Below are positions 33,764 to 42,310 of a DNA stretch of 45,519 bases, one piece after another. Location of the stretch: the NCBI GenBank assembly GCA_016937695.1, contig JAFGWC010000038.1:1-45519 (forward strand), written 5' to 3'. Numbering within the stretch: the stretch's first letter is position 1; each line of letters begins with the position of its first letter. The stretch is from Bacteroidales bacterium (GTDB lineage Bacteria > Bacteroidota > Bacteroidia > Bacteroidales > NBLH01). The translations under genes and the position numbers were made by a program. The notes beneath the pieces are model-generated. The model was not told where the DNA came from and made no database searches. It saw nothing but the letters and a program-made list of their open reading frames with translations.

Positions 33764-34933
33764 TTATCTCAGATTTTTAGCACCTGTTTCAATGTCTTCG
33801 GTTATTTTTGCAAATACATTTTCAATTGTGTCCATTCCGTTTATTTTTACAACGTCATGTGTTTTTCTATATCTTTTAATAACTTTAACAGTTGTATTCT
33901 CGTGTTGCTCAAGGCGATATAGAATTTTTGCAGTGCTAGAATCGTAAGATTTTGCATATTGTTGCTTTCTTCTATATTCTAATCTTTTAACTAATTCAAA
34001 AGGCGAAACTTCTAATTCATACATTTTTGTAATAGACAAACCATGTTTTTTTAATATACCTTCAAGTATGTATGATTGAACCAAAGTTCTTGGGAAACCT
34101 TTGAATATAAAGCCTTTAGCTTGTTTTGAGTTTTCAATTTTATTTTCAATTAAAGGAACCACAATTTCATCCGGAACTAATTGTCCGTTGTCATAAAGTT
34201 CTTTAATTTCTTTACCTATTTCAGTTCCTTTTTTAATTTCTTCTTCAAGCATATTTCCGGCTGCAATATATTCTAATCCGTATTTTTTAGCCAAAGCTTT
34301 AGCTTGAGTTCCTCTTCCCGAGCCTGGATATCCAAACATTACAATATTTAAGAGATTTTTGTTCAGTTCTTCTTCAATAATATTAGTTAAATCGGCTGTA
34401 ACTTGCTCAATTGTTTGTGTTCCGTCAACAATGCTAAGTACGTTTTTATCTTTGTAGAAATCAAGAACTGGAAGTGTTTTTTTATTATATTCTCTTAGTC
34501 TGTTTCTTATAACATCCTCATTATCATCACTTCTGCCGGAAGTTTTTCCTCTTTCCATCAATCTTTTAGTAGAAACTTCTTCAGGTACTTCAATGCTTAT
34601 TAATCTGTTTAATGTAGTATTAAGTTTTATCATTAATCCAGATAAAATATAAGCTTGAATTTTTGTTCTTGGAAAACCATCGAATAAGAATCCGTTTGCT
34701 TCCGGATTGTCTTTAATAGTTTTTTCAATTATCTGAACAATAATTTCATCAGAAGCCAAACCACCTTTTTCAATAATGTTTTTTGCTTCTAATCCAAGTT
34801 TTGATTCTTCCTGAATTTCTTTTCTAAGAATATCGCCTGTTGAAATATAAAAAAGTTTATATTTATTAATTAAAAATTCAGATTGTGTTCCTTTTCCTGC
34901 GCCCGGAGGGCCAAATAGTGCAATGTTTAACAT
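33764..34933 (-). CDS. adk: Tandem adenylate kinase with a degenerate second domain
   Basis: The 389 residues are about twice the normal Adk length and form two adenylate-kinase domains. Domain 1 (1-190) is intact: P-loop GPPGAGKGT (8-16), AMP site STGDILRKEI, FDGFPRT (84-90), short LID with GRSDD (133-137), and Arg143/Arg145. It should interconvert ATP + AMP and 2 ADP. Domain 2 (about 193-389) aligns throughout but is altered at key sites: Walker lysine to Arg (GYPGSGRGT, 201-209), GDILR to GNMLE, Mg-binding DGFPRT to KGFPRT (278-283), and GRSDD lost. Domain 2 is therefore probably a non-catalytic pseudo-kinase with a regulatory or structural role. There is no frameshift between the halves. 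Confidence 0.92.
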   Translation of the reverse strand: MLNIALFGPPGAGKGTQSEFLINKYKLFYISTGDILRKEIQEESKLGLEAKNIIEKGGLASDEIIVQIIEKTIKDNPEANGFLFDGFPRTKIQAYILSGLMIKLNTTLNRLISIEVPEEVSTKRLMERGKTSGRSDDNEDVIRNRLREYNKKTLPVLDFYKDKNVLSIVDGTQTIEQVTADLTNIIEEELNKNLLNIVMFGYPGSGRGTQAKALAKKYGLEYIAAGNMLEEEIKKGTEIGKEIKELYDNGQLVPDEIVVPLIENKIENSKQAKGFIFKGFPRTLVQSYILEGILKKHGLSITKMYELEVSPFELVKRLEYRRKQQYAKSYDSSTAKILYRLEQHENTTVKVIKRYRKTHDVVKINGMDTIENVFAKITEDIETGAKNLR

Positions 34934-35119
34934 GTTTGTAAATTTATTTTTTTTGAGTCCTAAAATACAAAAAACATTTTTAGTGAGCTATTTTAATTTC
35001 CTAAAATTTTAACTATATATTTTAAAACATATATATTTAACAATAAACATATTTTATTGTTGAAATTATTGTTTGTAATATATTGTAAATCAATTAAATA
35101 ATATAATATTTATTTTGGT

Positions 35120-36733
35120 TTATTCTTTTCTTAATTTTAAAGTTACAGATTCGCTTGGCCAACTTTCTGTATTTTGTTTATTTACTGCAGTAATTACAAA
35201 TGTGTATCTTTTTCTGAAAATTCCTTTCCCTTTTCTGCTAATCATTATATATTTTTTATCAGTTTGTTTGTAAAAAGAATCTTCCGAAATGTAATCGGCA
35301 TAAATTCCTTTAAACTTGTATATTTTATAGTAGATTCCTGTATCAGCTTCAAGTTTTTTTCTGTTATTATCCATTTCCCAAGTAAGTAAAAACTCTTTTC
35401 TAACTTTTATCGATTTTATATTAATTGGAGATCTTGGTTGAGGTAATCTACTGATTTTAATCCAGTTAAGAACTGTATCAGCTTCTGCAATTAAATTTGT
35501 ATCTTGATTAAATACATTTTTCCATTCCATTTTTGGAACATCTGCATAAGCAAAATACAAATCGTATTTTAGACTGTCGTTAATTCCGTTAGGGTTTTTT
35601 AATAATGAGTTTGAGCTGTAAAAAATGCTTCCTTTTATTTGCGGATATTTTCTGTTTAGCCTTATTTGATCAAGAATTTCCGACGGATTTTTCCAATCTT
35701 TTGTAGTATTTATTCTATGAGTTGCTTGTCCGATGTAAAGATGTTTTCCGTAAGTATGTTTGCTCCACCAATCAACAAGTTTTTGATAATCAGCTATTTT
35801 GTAGCCAATAGTCCAATAAATTTGAGGTGCAACATAATCTATCCAACCTTCTTTAAGCCACAAAAGTACATCGGCATATTGTTGATCGTAGCTTGCAAGT
35901 CCTCTTGTGTCTGAGCCTTCCGGATCGCTGGTTTTATTTCGCCAAACTCCGCTTGGTCCAACTCCAAATTTAATTTGCGGATTTATTTTATTAATTGTAT
36001 CGCTTAAATCTTTAATAAAATTATTGATATTATCTCTTCGCCAATCGGCCAAACTTAAATTGTATTTATTGTATTGCAAATAAGTGTTGTAATCGGGAAA
36101 AGATTTTCCATTTTCGTTATGCGGATAAAAATAATCGTCGAAATGAATGCCGTCAATATCATATTTATTAACAACTTCCATAACAATTTTTATTATATAA
36201 TTTCTTGCTTCTGGAATTCCGGGATTAAAATAAATTTTCTTTATTTCATCGCCAAAAGTTTCAAACCATTCTGGATGTTGCCGTGTGATGTGATTATAAA
36301 CAGTTTTTACTCTTTCGATGTTAGAAACCGCTCTGAACGGATTAAACCATGCGTGAAATTCTATACTTCTTTTATGACATTCGTCAATCATAAATTTTAG
36401 CGGATCGTAATATGGTTCCGGCGCTTTTCCTTGTTTTCCTGTTAACCAATGCGACCAAGGCTCGTATTGAGATTCGTAAAAAACTTCGGCTGAAGGCCTT
36501 ATTTGAACAAAAATTGCATTTATTCCGTTTTGCTTATGTTTTTCAATAATATCAATAAATTCTTGCTGTTGCTGATTTGAGTTTAAATTTGGCGATGAAG
36601 GCCAATCAATATTAAATGCAGTTGTAATCCAAACAGCTCTAAGTTCGTGATTATTAGTGTGCTGAGCTTGAGATGAAATGCTGATAATTGAAAATATTAA
36701 AAGGAAAATTGACTTTTTGATTTTAAATTTCAT
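35120..36733 (-). CDS. GHL10-family glycoside hydrolase-like protein (YddW type)
   Basis: The protein has 537 residues with a signal peptide (about 1-23, ending SSQAQ). The family start HELRAVWITTAFNIDWPSS is followed by a TIM-barrel-like region: IFVQIRPSAEVFYES, FHAWFNPFRAV, YFNPGIPEARNYI and DGIHFDDYFYP, whose acidic residues are candidate catalytic ones, then WIDYVAPQIYWT. About 100 C-terminal residues resemble a fibronectin type III fold. GHL10 proteins are linked to cleavage of denuded peptidoglycan glycan in some bacteria, which fits the NagZ-like gene 283 bases upstream. The exact substrate is not established here. Confidence 0.88.
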   Translation of the reverse strand: MKFKIKKSIFLLIFSIISISSQAQHTNNHELRAVWITTAFNIDWPSSPNLNSNQQQQEFIDIIEKHKQNGINAIFVQIRPSAEVFYESQYEPWSHWLTGKQGKAPEPYYDPLKFMIDECHKRSIEFHAWFNPFRAVSNIERVKTVYNHITRQHPEWFETFGDEIKKIYFNPGIPEARNYIIKIVMEVVNKYDIDGIHFDDYFYPHNENGKSFPDYNTYLQYNKYNLSLADWRRDNINNFIKDLSDTINKINPQIKFGVGPSGVWRNKTSDPEGSDTRGLASYDQQYADVLLWLKEGWIDYVAPQIYWTIGYKIADYQKLVDWWSKHTYGKHLYIGQATHRINTTKDWKNPSEILDQIRLNRKYPQIKGSIFYSSNSLLKNPNGINDSLKYDLYFAYADVPKMEWKNVFNQDTNLIAEADTVLNWIKISRLPQPRSPINIKSIKVRKEFLLTWEMDNNRKKLEADTGIYYKIYKFKGIYADYISEDSFYKQTDKKYIMISRKGKGIFRKRYTFVITAVNKQNTESWPSESVTLKLRKE

Positions 36734-36770
36734 CTGTTTATTTTTTTATTGTTTTTAATTTGTCAGATGT

Positions 36771-36859
36771 AACATCCATTATTTCAGGCATTTGTATGTT
36801 GAGCATCTGCTCGGAATAATCATGCCCTTGTGTGTCAAAATTTACTTGGCATGGATGTT
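36771..36859. repeat. Inverted repeat AACATCCAT / ATGGATGTT
   Basis: AACATCCAT (36771-36779) and ATGGATGTT (36851-36859) are exact inverted copies about 70 bases apart. They enclose smaller stems such as GAGC/GCTC. This is a possible structured RNA or decayed element in the 283-base gap between the NagZ fusion and the GHL10 gene. Confidence 0.35.
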
Positions 36860-36894
36860 TCATATATGTATTTTACAAATAAAGTATTAAAAAT

Positions 36895-36959
36895 GCCACG
36901 AATTCACTAATTAAAAAGGAATTTCGGTAGTTCTTTTATCTTATTTGTGCATTAGTGGC
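36895..36959. repeat. MITE-like palindromic element, GCCACGAAT type
   Basis: GCCACGAATTCACTAAT (36895-36911) pairs with ATTTGTGCATTAGTGGC (36943-36959), with three mismatches over 17 bases and a 31-base interior. It resembles, from memory, the short palindromic CCACGAATNCACGAAT elements scattered in many environmental bacterial genomes. Confidence 0.55.
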
Positions 36960-37016
36960 TAAAAAATAATGCAGTAAATAATTGTAATTGCAAATATATA
37001 TTAAAAACCAATAAAT

Positions 37017-39953
37017 TTAATTTGATTTATTTAAAGCATCGTAAAAAATTTGATGAATTGCCGGTCTGATGTTAAATCTGTATATTTTCGGATTATCTCT
37101 TGTAGGAAAAACTCTGTTCGACATAAAAATGTATAAAAGTCCGTTTACAGGATTTGCCCAGGCAAAAGTTCCTGTGTAGCCTGAATGTCCAAAACTTTCG
37201 TTGCTTGCGCTGTATGCACAAGAGCCGTTTTGTTTGTTTTCGAGCAAAGGTTTGTCAAATCCTAGTCCTCTTCTGTTGCCTGAATTGCAATATTGACATT
37301 TTGTAAATTCTTTGATAGTAGATTTGCTGATAAAATTTTCGCCACCGTAAATTCCGAAATTCAAATACATTTGCATAAGCTTGGCTAAATCGTTTGTTTT
37401 GCCAAATAATCCGGCATTTCCTGAAACTCCGCCCATCATAGATGCTCCTTCATCGTGAACAGTTCCATGTATTTGTTGCATTCTGAAAAAAGTATCTTTT
37501 TCAGTTGGAATTATCTGATTTACAGAATAATACCTTAAAGGATTATATGTTAAACTATAAGCGCCAAGCGGTTTGTAAAAGTTATTTTTCGAAAAAGTTT
37601 CGTAATCATATCCGCTTATATTTTCAATGATTTTGGGATACAAATAAAAACTTAATCCTGAATATTTATATTCTTTTTTACTTAAAAGTTCTGATTTTTT
37701 TATTTGTTTATATATTTTTTTCTTGTAATTTTTATGCAAATAAAGGTTTTCGGCAATTTTTATTGGATATTTTTTTGATGAATATGATTTAAAAGTATGA
37801 TATTTAAATTTGCCGTTTTTCTTTTTGGTGTTTTTCCAAAAAGCAATCCATTCTTTTAACGCAGCATAATGCGCCAGAACTTCGCGTAAAGTAATATTGT
37901 TTTTGTTAGAGTGCTTAAAATCAGGCCAGTATGATGAAAATTTATTGTCTAAATTTAGTTTTTTATCATCAACAAATTTCATTAAAGAAGGCAAAGGTCC
38001 TGTAATTTTTGTAAGCGAAGCAAAATCGTACAAATCTGATTTTTTTACCGGATTTATGTTGTCGTAAGTATGAAATCCGTAAGTTTTATGGAAAAAAACC
38101 TTGCCGTTTTTTGCCGCAAAAACCTGACAACCGGGAAAAGCGCCTTTCGATATTCCTAAATTTGCAATTGAATCTATTTTTGAGTTTAAAAATTCTGAAT
38201 TAATGCCCAATTCTTCAGGAATTGTATATTTAAGTCTTAATCCGCCTTTTGTTAATATTCCTGTTCCTGCTTTAAACTTTTGGTTTATGCTCACAGGCAA
38301 TTTCCCTTTTGCGCCAATTGCGCCAAAAATTAATTGTGCCGATAAATCTTGTGTGTTCTCCGATTCCTGATAAGTAATTATTAAAGCTTTGGAATTTTCT
38401 ATATTCCGAAATTCTCTTAAAGCATAAGCATTTCCAAAAATTGTAATTATAGAATTTAAAGAATCTGAAATATAATTTACCATTTCGACCATTTGTTTAG
38501 TTATTCCGTAACTATTTCTGGGATAAAGGTTTAGCTTATGAATTGAGCAAATAATTAAATCGTAATTTTTAAGTTTGTTTTTTGTAAACTCAATTAAACT
38601 GTCAGATTCTGTTTTTTGTAAAAAGAAATTGTCGATTTTTGAGTAATCGGTAAGCCTTTCCTGAAATTTTGTAATAGTATCGCTTCCAAGCGAAATAGAC
38701 GCAATTTTAATTTTACCGATATTTTTAACAGGAATTAAAGAATCTTTATTTTGCAAAACAGTTAATGACGCTTCTGTAAGTTTTCTGTTTATTAATTCGG
38801 CTTTTTTATTGTTTAAATCGGCAATTAAATCATTTATATTGATTTTCTCATAGTTGTTTAAATCAACAAACTCTTTAGCTTTCAGTATTTTATAGCATTT
38901 TTCGTCAATCTCTTGTTGAGATATTATTTTATTTTTTAATGCTTCTTTTATTTTATTAATTGCCATTGGAACATCTTCGCTAAAAAGCAAAACATCGTTT
39001 CCGGCAAGTAAAGCTTTAAGTTCAAGTTCGCCATTTTTATAAAATTTTGAAACAGCTTTCATATTAAGCGCATCGGTAAAAATTAAACCTTCAAAACCCA
39101 TTTCTTTTTTCAGCAAATCGGTAACAATTGGTTTTGAAAGAGTTGAGGCCAGATTTTTTGTAGAATCCAAATTCGGAATACTTAAATGAGCAATCATAAT
39201 GCTTTTTAAACCTTTGCTAATCAGTTGATTAAAAGGATATAATTCATTTTCAAACAAATGCTTTTTTGAATGATTAATAATTGGTAAACCAAGATGAGAA
39301 TCAAATTCTGTGTCGCCGTGTCCGGGAAAATGTTTTGCATTTGCGATAATTTTGTTATTTTGCAAAGCATTCATGTACATTAAGGCTTTTTTTGAAACAT
39401 TTTCTTTGCTTTCGCCAAAAGAGCGAAAATTAATAACCGGATTATCAGGATTGTTATTAATATCTACAACAGGAGCAAGGTTTACATGAATTCCCATTCT
39501 TTTACATTGCAGCGCAATTTCTTCAGCCATTTTGTAAATTAAACTATCGTTTTGAATAGCGCCAAGGCTCATTTGATAAGGAAATTTTACAGTACTGTCG
39601 AGCCGCATTGCCAAACCCCATTCTGCATCAATTGAAATCAGCAATGGAGTTTTAGAAATTGATTGATAATAATTTGTTAAATCGGCTTGTCTTTTAGGTC
39701 CACCTTGAAAAAATATAAGTCCGCCAATTTTATAATTTTTAATTAATTCAGATATTTTTTCTGGGTGGTTTTTGTTTTTATCAGAATATGCTGCAACCAT
39801 AAAAAGCTGAGCAATTTTTTCATCATTATTTAATGAATTAAAAACAGAATCTGCCCAAGTTGTTTTGTAGTTAAGAAATTTATTAACTTTTTGAGAATTA
39901 GCAGTTTGAAAACTGAAGAGGTAAATTAAAGTAAAGAAAAAAAGCTTATGCAT
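37017..39953 (-). CDS. NagZ-type GH3 beta-N-acetylhexosaminidase fused to a beta-lactamase-family domain
   Basis: The protein has 978 residues with a signal peptide (about 1-20). The GH3 domain (about 30-390) has the NagZ marks KHFPGHGDTEFDSHLGLP and the nucleophile region IFTDALNMKAV (Asp294). A GH3 C-terminal-like sandwich occupies about 395-570. A serine beta-lactamase/penicillin-binding-like domain (about 590-978) shows Ser646-x-x-Lys649 (SLTK), YSG in place of YxN, and the third motif HSGYTG. The fusion is a known Bacteroidota arrangement. It probably trims GlcNAc from peptidoglycan fragments in the periplasm and may add esterase or peptidase activity, rather than giving drug resistance. 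A -7 box TATTTTTG lies at 39973-39980 on the - strand. Confidence 0.92.
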   Translation of the reverse strand: MHKLFFFTLIYLFSFQTANSQKVNKFLNYKTTWADSVFNSLNNDEKIAQLFMVAAYSDKNKNHPEKISELIKNYKIGGLIFFQGGPKRQADLTNYYQSISKTPLLISIDAEWGLAMRLDSTVKFPYQMSLGAIQNDSLIYKMAEEIALQCKRMGIHVNLAPVVDINNNPDNPVINFRSFGESKENVSKKALMYMNALQNNKIIANAKHFPGHGDTEFDSHLGLPIINHSKKHLFENELYPFNQLISKGLKSIMIAHLSIPNLDSTKNLASTLSKPIVTDLLKKEMGFEGLIFTDALNMKAVSKFYKNGELELKALLAGNDVLLFSEDVPMAINKIKEALKNKIISQQEIDEKCYKILKAKEFVDLNNYEKININDLIADLNNKKAELINRKLTEASLTVLQNKDSLIPVKNIGKIKIASISLGSDTITKFQERLTDYSKIDNFFLQKTESDSLIEFTKNKLKNYDLIICSIHKLNLYPRNSYGITKQMVEMVNYISDSLNSIITIFGNAYALREFRNIENSKALIITYQESENTQDLSAQLIFGAIGAKGKLPVSINQKFKAGTGILTKGGLRLKYTIPEELGINSEFLNSKIDSIANLGISKGAFPGCQVFAAKNGKVFFHKTYGFHTYDNINPVKKSDLYDFASLTKITGPLPSLMKFVDDKKLNLDNKFSSYWPDFKHSNKNNITLREVLAHYAALKEWIAFWKNTKKKNGKFKYHTFKSYSSKKYPIKIAENLYLHKNYKKKIYKQIKKSELLSKKEYKYSGLSFYLYPKIIENISGYDYETFSKNNFYKPLGAYSLTYNPLRYYSVNQIIPTEKDTFFRMQQIHGTVHDEGASMMGGVSGNAGLFGKTNDLAKLMQMYLNFGIYGGENFISKSTIKEFTKCQYCNSGNRRGLGFDKPLLENKQNGSCAYSASNESFGHSGYTGTFAWANPVNGLLYIFMSNRVFPTRDNPKIYRFNIRPAIHQIFYDALNKSN

Positions 39954-40353
39954 ATTGATTATAGTTTTTTTACAAAAATATAAATTAATAACGAATAGAA
40001 TTGCTTTTTGTAAATATCATATTGTTATTTATATAGTTGAATGCTTGATGAGTGTTTTATTACTCTAAATATTGTATCTATTCTATTGCAATAAAATGCA
40101 AAAAGAAAGAATATGTTTGTGATTAATATGTTGAAATACAATATTTTAGAATGAATAAAGAAATAATGAGTGAAATTTTGGAGATGAGCAAAATAAGTCG
40201 GCAATTTTTATTACTTTTAACCCTTATTTTTATAAACAGTAATATAATTTAAGAATTTTCTTCATTCAAAAAATCGAATTTGCACTAAAAAAAACAAACT
40301 ACAGACAAGTTAAAGAGCAAACAAAGGAAGATAAAAACCTATTTTTAATAACT
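39954..40353. other. 400-base intergenic region before the KAP module
   Basis: This divergent gap carries the likely promoter of the NagZ fusion (TATTTTTG on the - strand at 39973-39980) and must contain the start of the KAP operon. No TAnnTTTG match was found for the latter. A 33-codon frame at 40151-40252 is listed separately. The rest is AT-rich without clear structure. Confidence 0.4.
40151..40252 (+). CDS. Possible small membrane peptide (33 residues)
   Basis: An ATG-started frame of 33 codons ends at TAA. Its N-terminal half is charged (MNKEIMSEILEMSKISR) and its C-terminal half is strongly hydrophobic (FLLLLTLIFINSNII), the layout of a single-helix small membrane protein. It lies 101 bases before the KAP NTPase gene on the same strand. 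No homologue is recognised and chance is quite possible in such AT-rich DNA. Confidence 0.2.
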   Translation: MNKEIMSEILEMSKISRQFLLLLTLIFINSNII

Positions 40354-41253
40354 ATGAATAAAAAATTAACCGGAGTTGTTGATATTCCTTTAAAAAGTCA
40401 AGAAGACGATCAGCTTCAAATGAAATCGTTTGAAATGGCTTTATCCGAATTTATAAAATTTACTTCAACTCCAATAACTATTGCTTTACAAGGAGAATGG
40501 GGTAGTGGGAAAACATCATTAATGAATAGGCTTGAAGAACAACTTTGTAGAGCTGAAGGAACTAATTTTTATAGTGTTTGGCTTAATACTTGGCACTATT
40601 CCTTAATGAAAAATGACAATGATATCCTTATTGGAATAATAAATGCCTTGATTGAACAAGTAATAGAAATATCTAGAAAAGAACATCCGGAAAAATTAAA
40701 GCATATTATAAAAGATGTATATAAAGTAGGAAAAACTATTTTTAAGGGATTATCACAAGTTGCTGTAAAAACTACTGTTTCGCAAATAAACGAAAATGCA
40801 GCAGATTCAATTAATGATGTTTTTTTTAATGAAAATGGTGAAGATAATTATAGCTTAAACGATTTAAGAAATAAACTTAGTGAGTTGATTAATAATAATA
40901 TAGAAAAGAATGTTGATAAAGGAATTAATAAAAAATCGTTTGTGTTTTTCATAGATGATTTAGATCGAATTGACCCAATTCTTGCTATAAATATTTTGGA
41001 ATTAATGAAAAATATCTTTGATATAGACAATTGTATTTTCATTTTAGCTATTGATTATGATGTAGTTGTAAAAGGACTTAAAGGGAAATTTGGTGAGCTA
41101 AACGAAAAAAATGAAAGAGAATTTAGATCATTTTTTGATAAAATAATTCAACTCCCTTTTCAAATGCCATTAAATTCTTATATAATAGATGATTATATAA
41201 AAGAAAAATTATTATCGGTAAACATTATCACTAAGGAAGAGGCAGATAATTAG
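40354..41253 (+). CDS. KAP-family P-loop NTPase, N-terminal part (gene split by frameshift)
   Basis: The frame gives 299 residues. It has Walker A QGEWGSGKTS (46-55), a WLNTWHYS stretch, and the Walker B/KAP signature FVFFIDDLDRIDP near residue 200 followed by ILELMKNIFDIDNCIFILAID. KAP NTPases are named after Kidins220/ARMS and PifA of the F plasmid, which excludes phage T7. The frame ends at TAG 41251-41253, before the conserved C-terminal NPRSIKRL(I/V)N block. That block follows at once in the next frame, so a single missing base near 41248-41253 would explain the break. No membrane helices are inserted, unlike some KAP proteins. The gene is either newly broken or the base is an assembly error. 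Confidence 0.8.
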   Translation: MNKKLTGVVDIPLKSQEDDQLQMKSFEMALSEFIKFTSTPITIALQGEWGSGKTSLMNRLEEQLCRAEGTNFYSVWLNTWHYSLMKNDNDILIGIINALIEQVIEISRKEHPEKLKHIIKDVYKVGKTIFKGLSQVAVKTTVSQINENAADSINDVFFNENGEDNYSLNDLRNKLSELINNNIEKNVDKGINKKSFVFFIDDLDRIDPILAINILELMKNIFDIDNCIFILAIDYDVVVKGLKGKFGELNEKNEREFRSFFDKIIQLPFQMPLNSYIIDDYIKEKLLSVNIITKEEADN

Positions 41254-41267
41254 GATTTTGTAAAAAA

Positions 41268-41876
41268 ATGGTTTTGTTTACAAGCTTATCTATTGGAACA
41301 AATCCTCGCAGTATAAAACGGCTTGTGAATACACTCTCATTTATTAATTTACTTATTAAATCTAAAAATAAGATTAGCGGCAAAAAGGATGAGTTACAAT
41401 CTTACGAAAAACAACTGATTTTTGCTATAATATGCTTACAGACAGGTTTCCCGGCAATTTATGATTTGCTGGCAGATAATGCAGATATTGAAAATTGGTC
41501 TGATGAGTTTGCTCAAAAACACGAACTGGAAATAAATAAGAAATTAAGTTTGCATTCTTCAATTTTAAACTCCAAATGGGAACATATAATATATTCTGTT
41601 TGTGAAAAATCGCCATATTTAAGTAGGCATTTCTTTAATATCATCAATATTATAAAACAAATGCAAGCAATTGCTGATGATAATAATGAAAACTTACATG
41701 ATATTTTGCCCAAAACTGTAGACCTATTGTCAGTAACAAATATAAAGGCCATTTCAAAACCGATTATTGATATTAACATTATCAGAGTTTTATTTGCTTT
41801 GAATCAAAAACTGCTTCCTGTTTTGCAATCTAAAATATGTGAACCTTTGAAATTTGTGAAAGAAAAGGGCGAATGA
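41268..41876 (+). CDS. KAP-family NTPase, C-terminal part
   Basis: The 202 residues start at an ATG 14 bases after the stop of the N-terminal part, one frame over. The opening MVLFTSLSIGTNPRSIKRLVNTLSF carries the KAP C-terminal motif NPRSIKRLVN, so this is the rest of the same ATPase. Restoring one base would give a single protein of about 507 residues. The remainder is helical with no recognised catalytic motif. The stop overlaps the next start (ATGA at 41873-41876), suggesting translational coupling and an operon. Independent translation from ATG 41268 is possible but a separate function is unlikely. Confidence 0.72.
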   Translation: MVLFTSLSIGTNPRSIKRLVNTLSFINLLIKSKNKISGKKDELQSYEKQLIFAIICLQTGFPAIYDLLADNADIENWSDEFAQKHELEINKKLSLHSSILNSKWEHIIYSVCEKSPYLSRHFFNIINIIKQMQAIADDNNENLHDILPKTVDLLSVTNIKAISKPIIDINIIRVLFALNQKLLPVLQSKICEPLKFVKEKGE

Positions 41877-42304
41877 TTGCTAAACTGAGTTACATATTTG
41901 ATAATCAGAAATCAAATAATTGGATTTCCTTATCAGTTTTTGTAAAACAGAATAATATTTATTTGAAAGTAGGAAATAATGTTGAATTATTTAGTTCAAA
42001 AGAAAATAGTGAAAATCCATATAAAAATTTAGAAATGTGGGGAACAGCAGAAGTTTTTAATCAGTTTGTTGCTGATTTTGAGGATTTAAGCGAAAAATAT
42101 AGCGACTTTAGCTATGCTAACAAACCCAAAAATGGTTTTTACATGAAAAAAGATAAGCAGATATTTGAACAGTATTTTCAAATTAGCACTCAAAATATAG
42201 AGTATTTATATACAAGTAGATTCATTAATAAATTAAGTGATTTTATAATAGATTTCATGCTTCAATCATATAAAATGCTAAATGCAGATTGGCGCGCAAA
42301 ATAA
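41873..42304 (+). CDS. Unknown protein of the KAP module
   Basis: The 143-residue protein is not recognised. It starts at the ATGA overlap with the KAP gene, so translation is probably coupled. The first ~70 residues look beta-rich (KLSYIFDNQKSNNWISLSVF, then IYLKVGNNVELF), and the second half is helical and aromatic (QIFEQYFQISTQNIEYLYTS). No cysteines, membrane segments or signal peptide are evident, so it should be cytoplasmic. It lies 6 bases before the zinc-ribbon gene. A role as partner or regulator of the NTPase is inferred only from the arrangement. Confidence 0.6.
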   Translation: MIAKLSYIFDNQKSNNWISLSVFVKQNNIYLKVGNNVELFSSKENSENPYKNLEMWGTAEVFNQFVADFEDLSEKYSDFSYANKPKNGFYMKKDKQIFEQYFQISTQNIEYLYTSRFINKLSDFIIDFMLQSYKMLNADWRAK

Positions 42305-42310
42305 AAAATT

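Noticed and set aside
35039-35061. AACAATAAA / TTTATTGTT hairpin as terminator of the GHL10 gene
   Set aside because: The 9-bp stem is entirely weak pairs apart from one G-C and has no T-tract on the - strand; likely chance in AT-rich DNA.
37017-39953. Beta-lactam resistance function for the NagZ fusion
   Set aside because: The serine-hydrolase half belongs to the broad class C/PBP-like family, lacks the usual YxN, and is fused to a cell-wall glycosidase; turnover is the more likely role.
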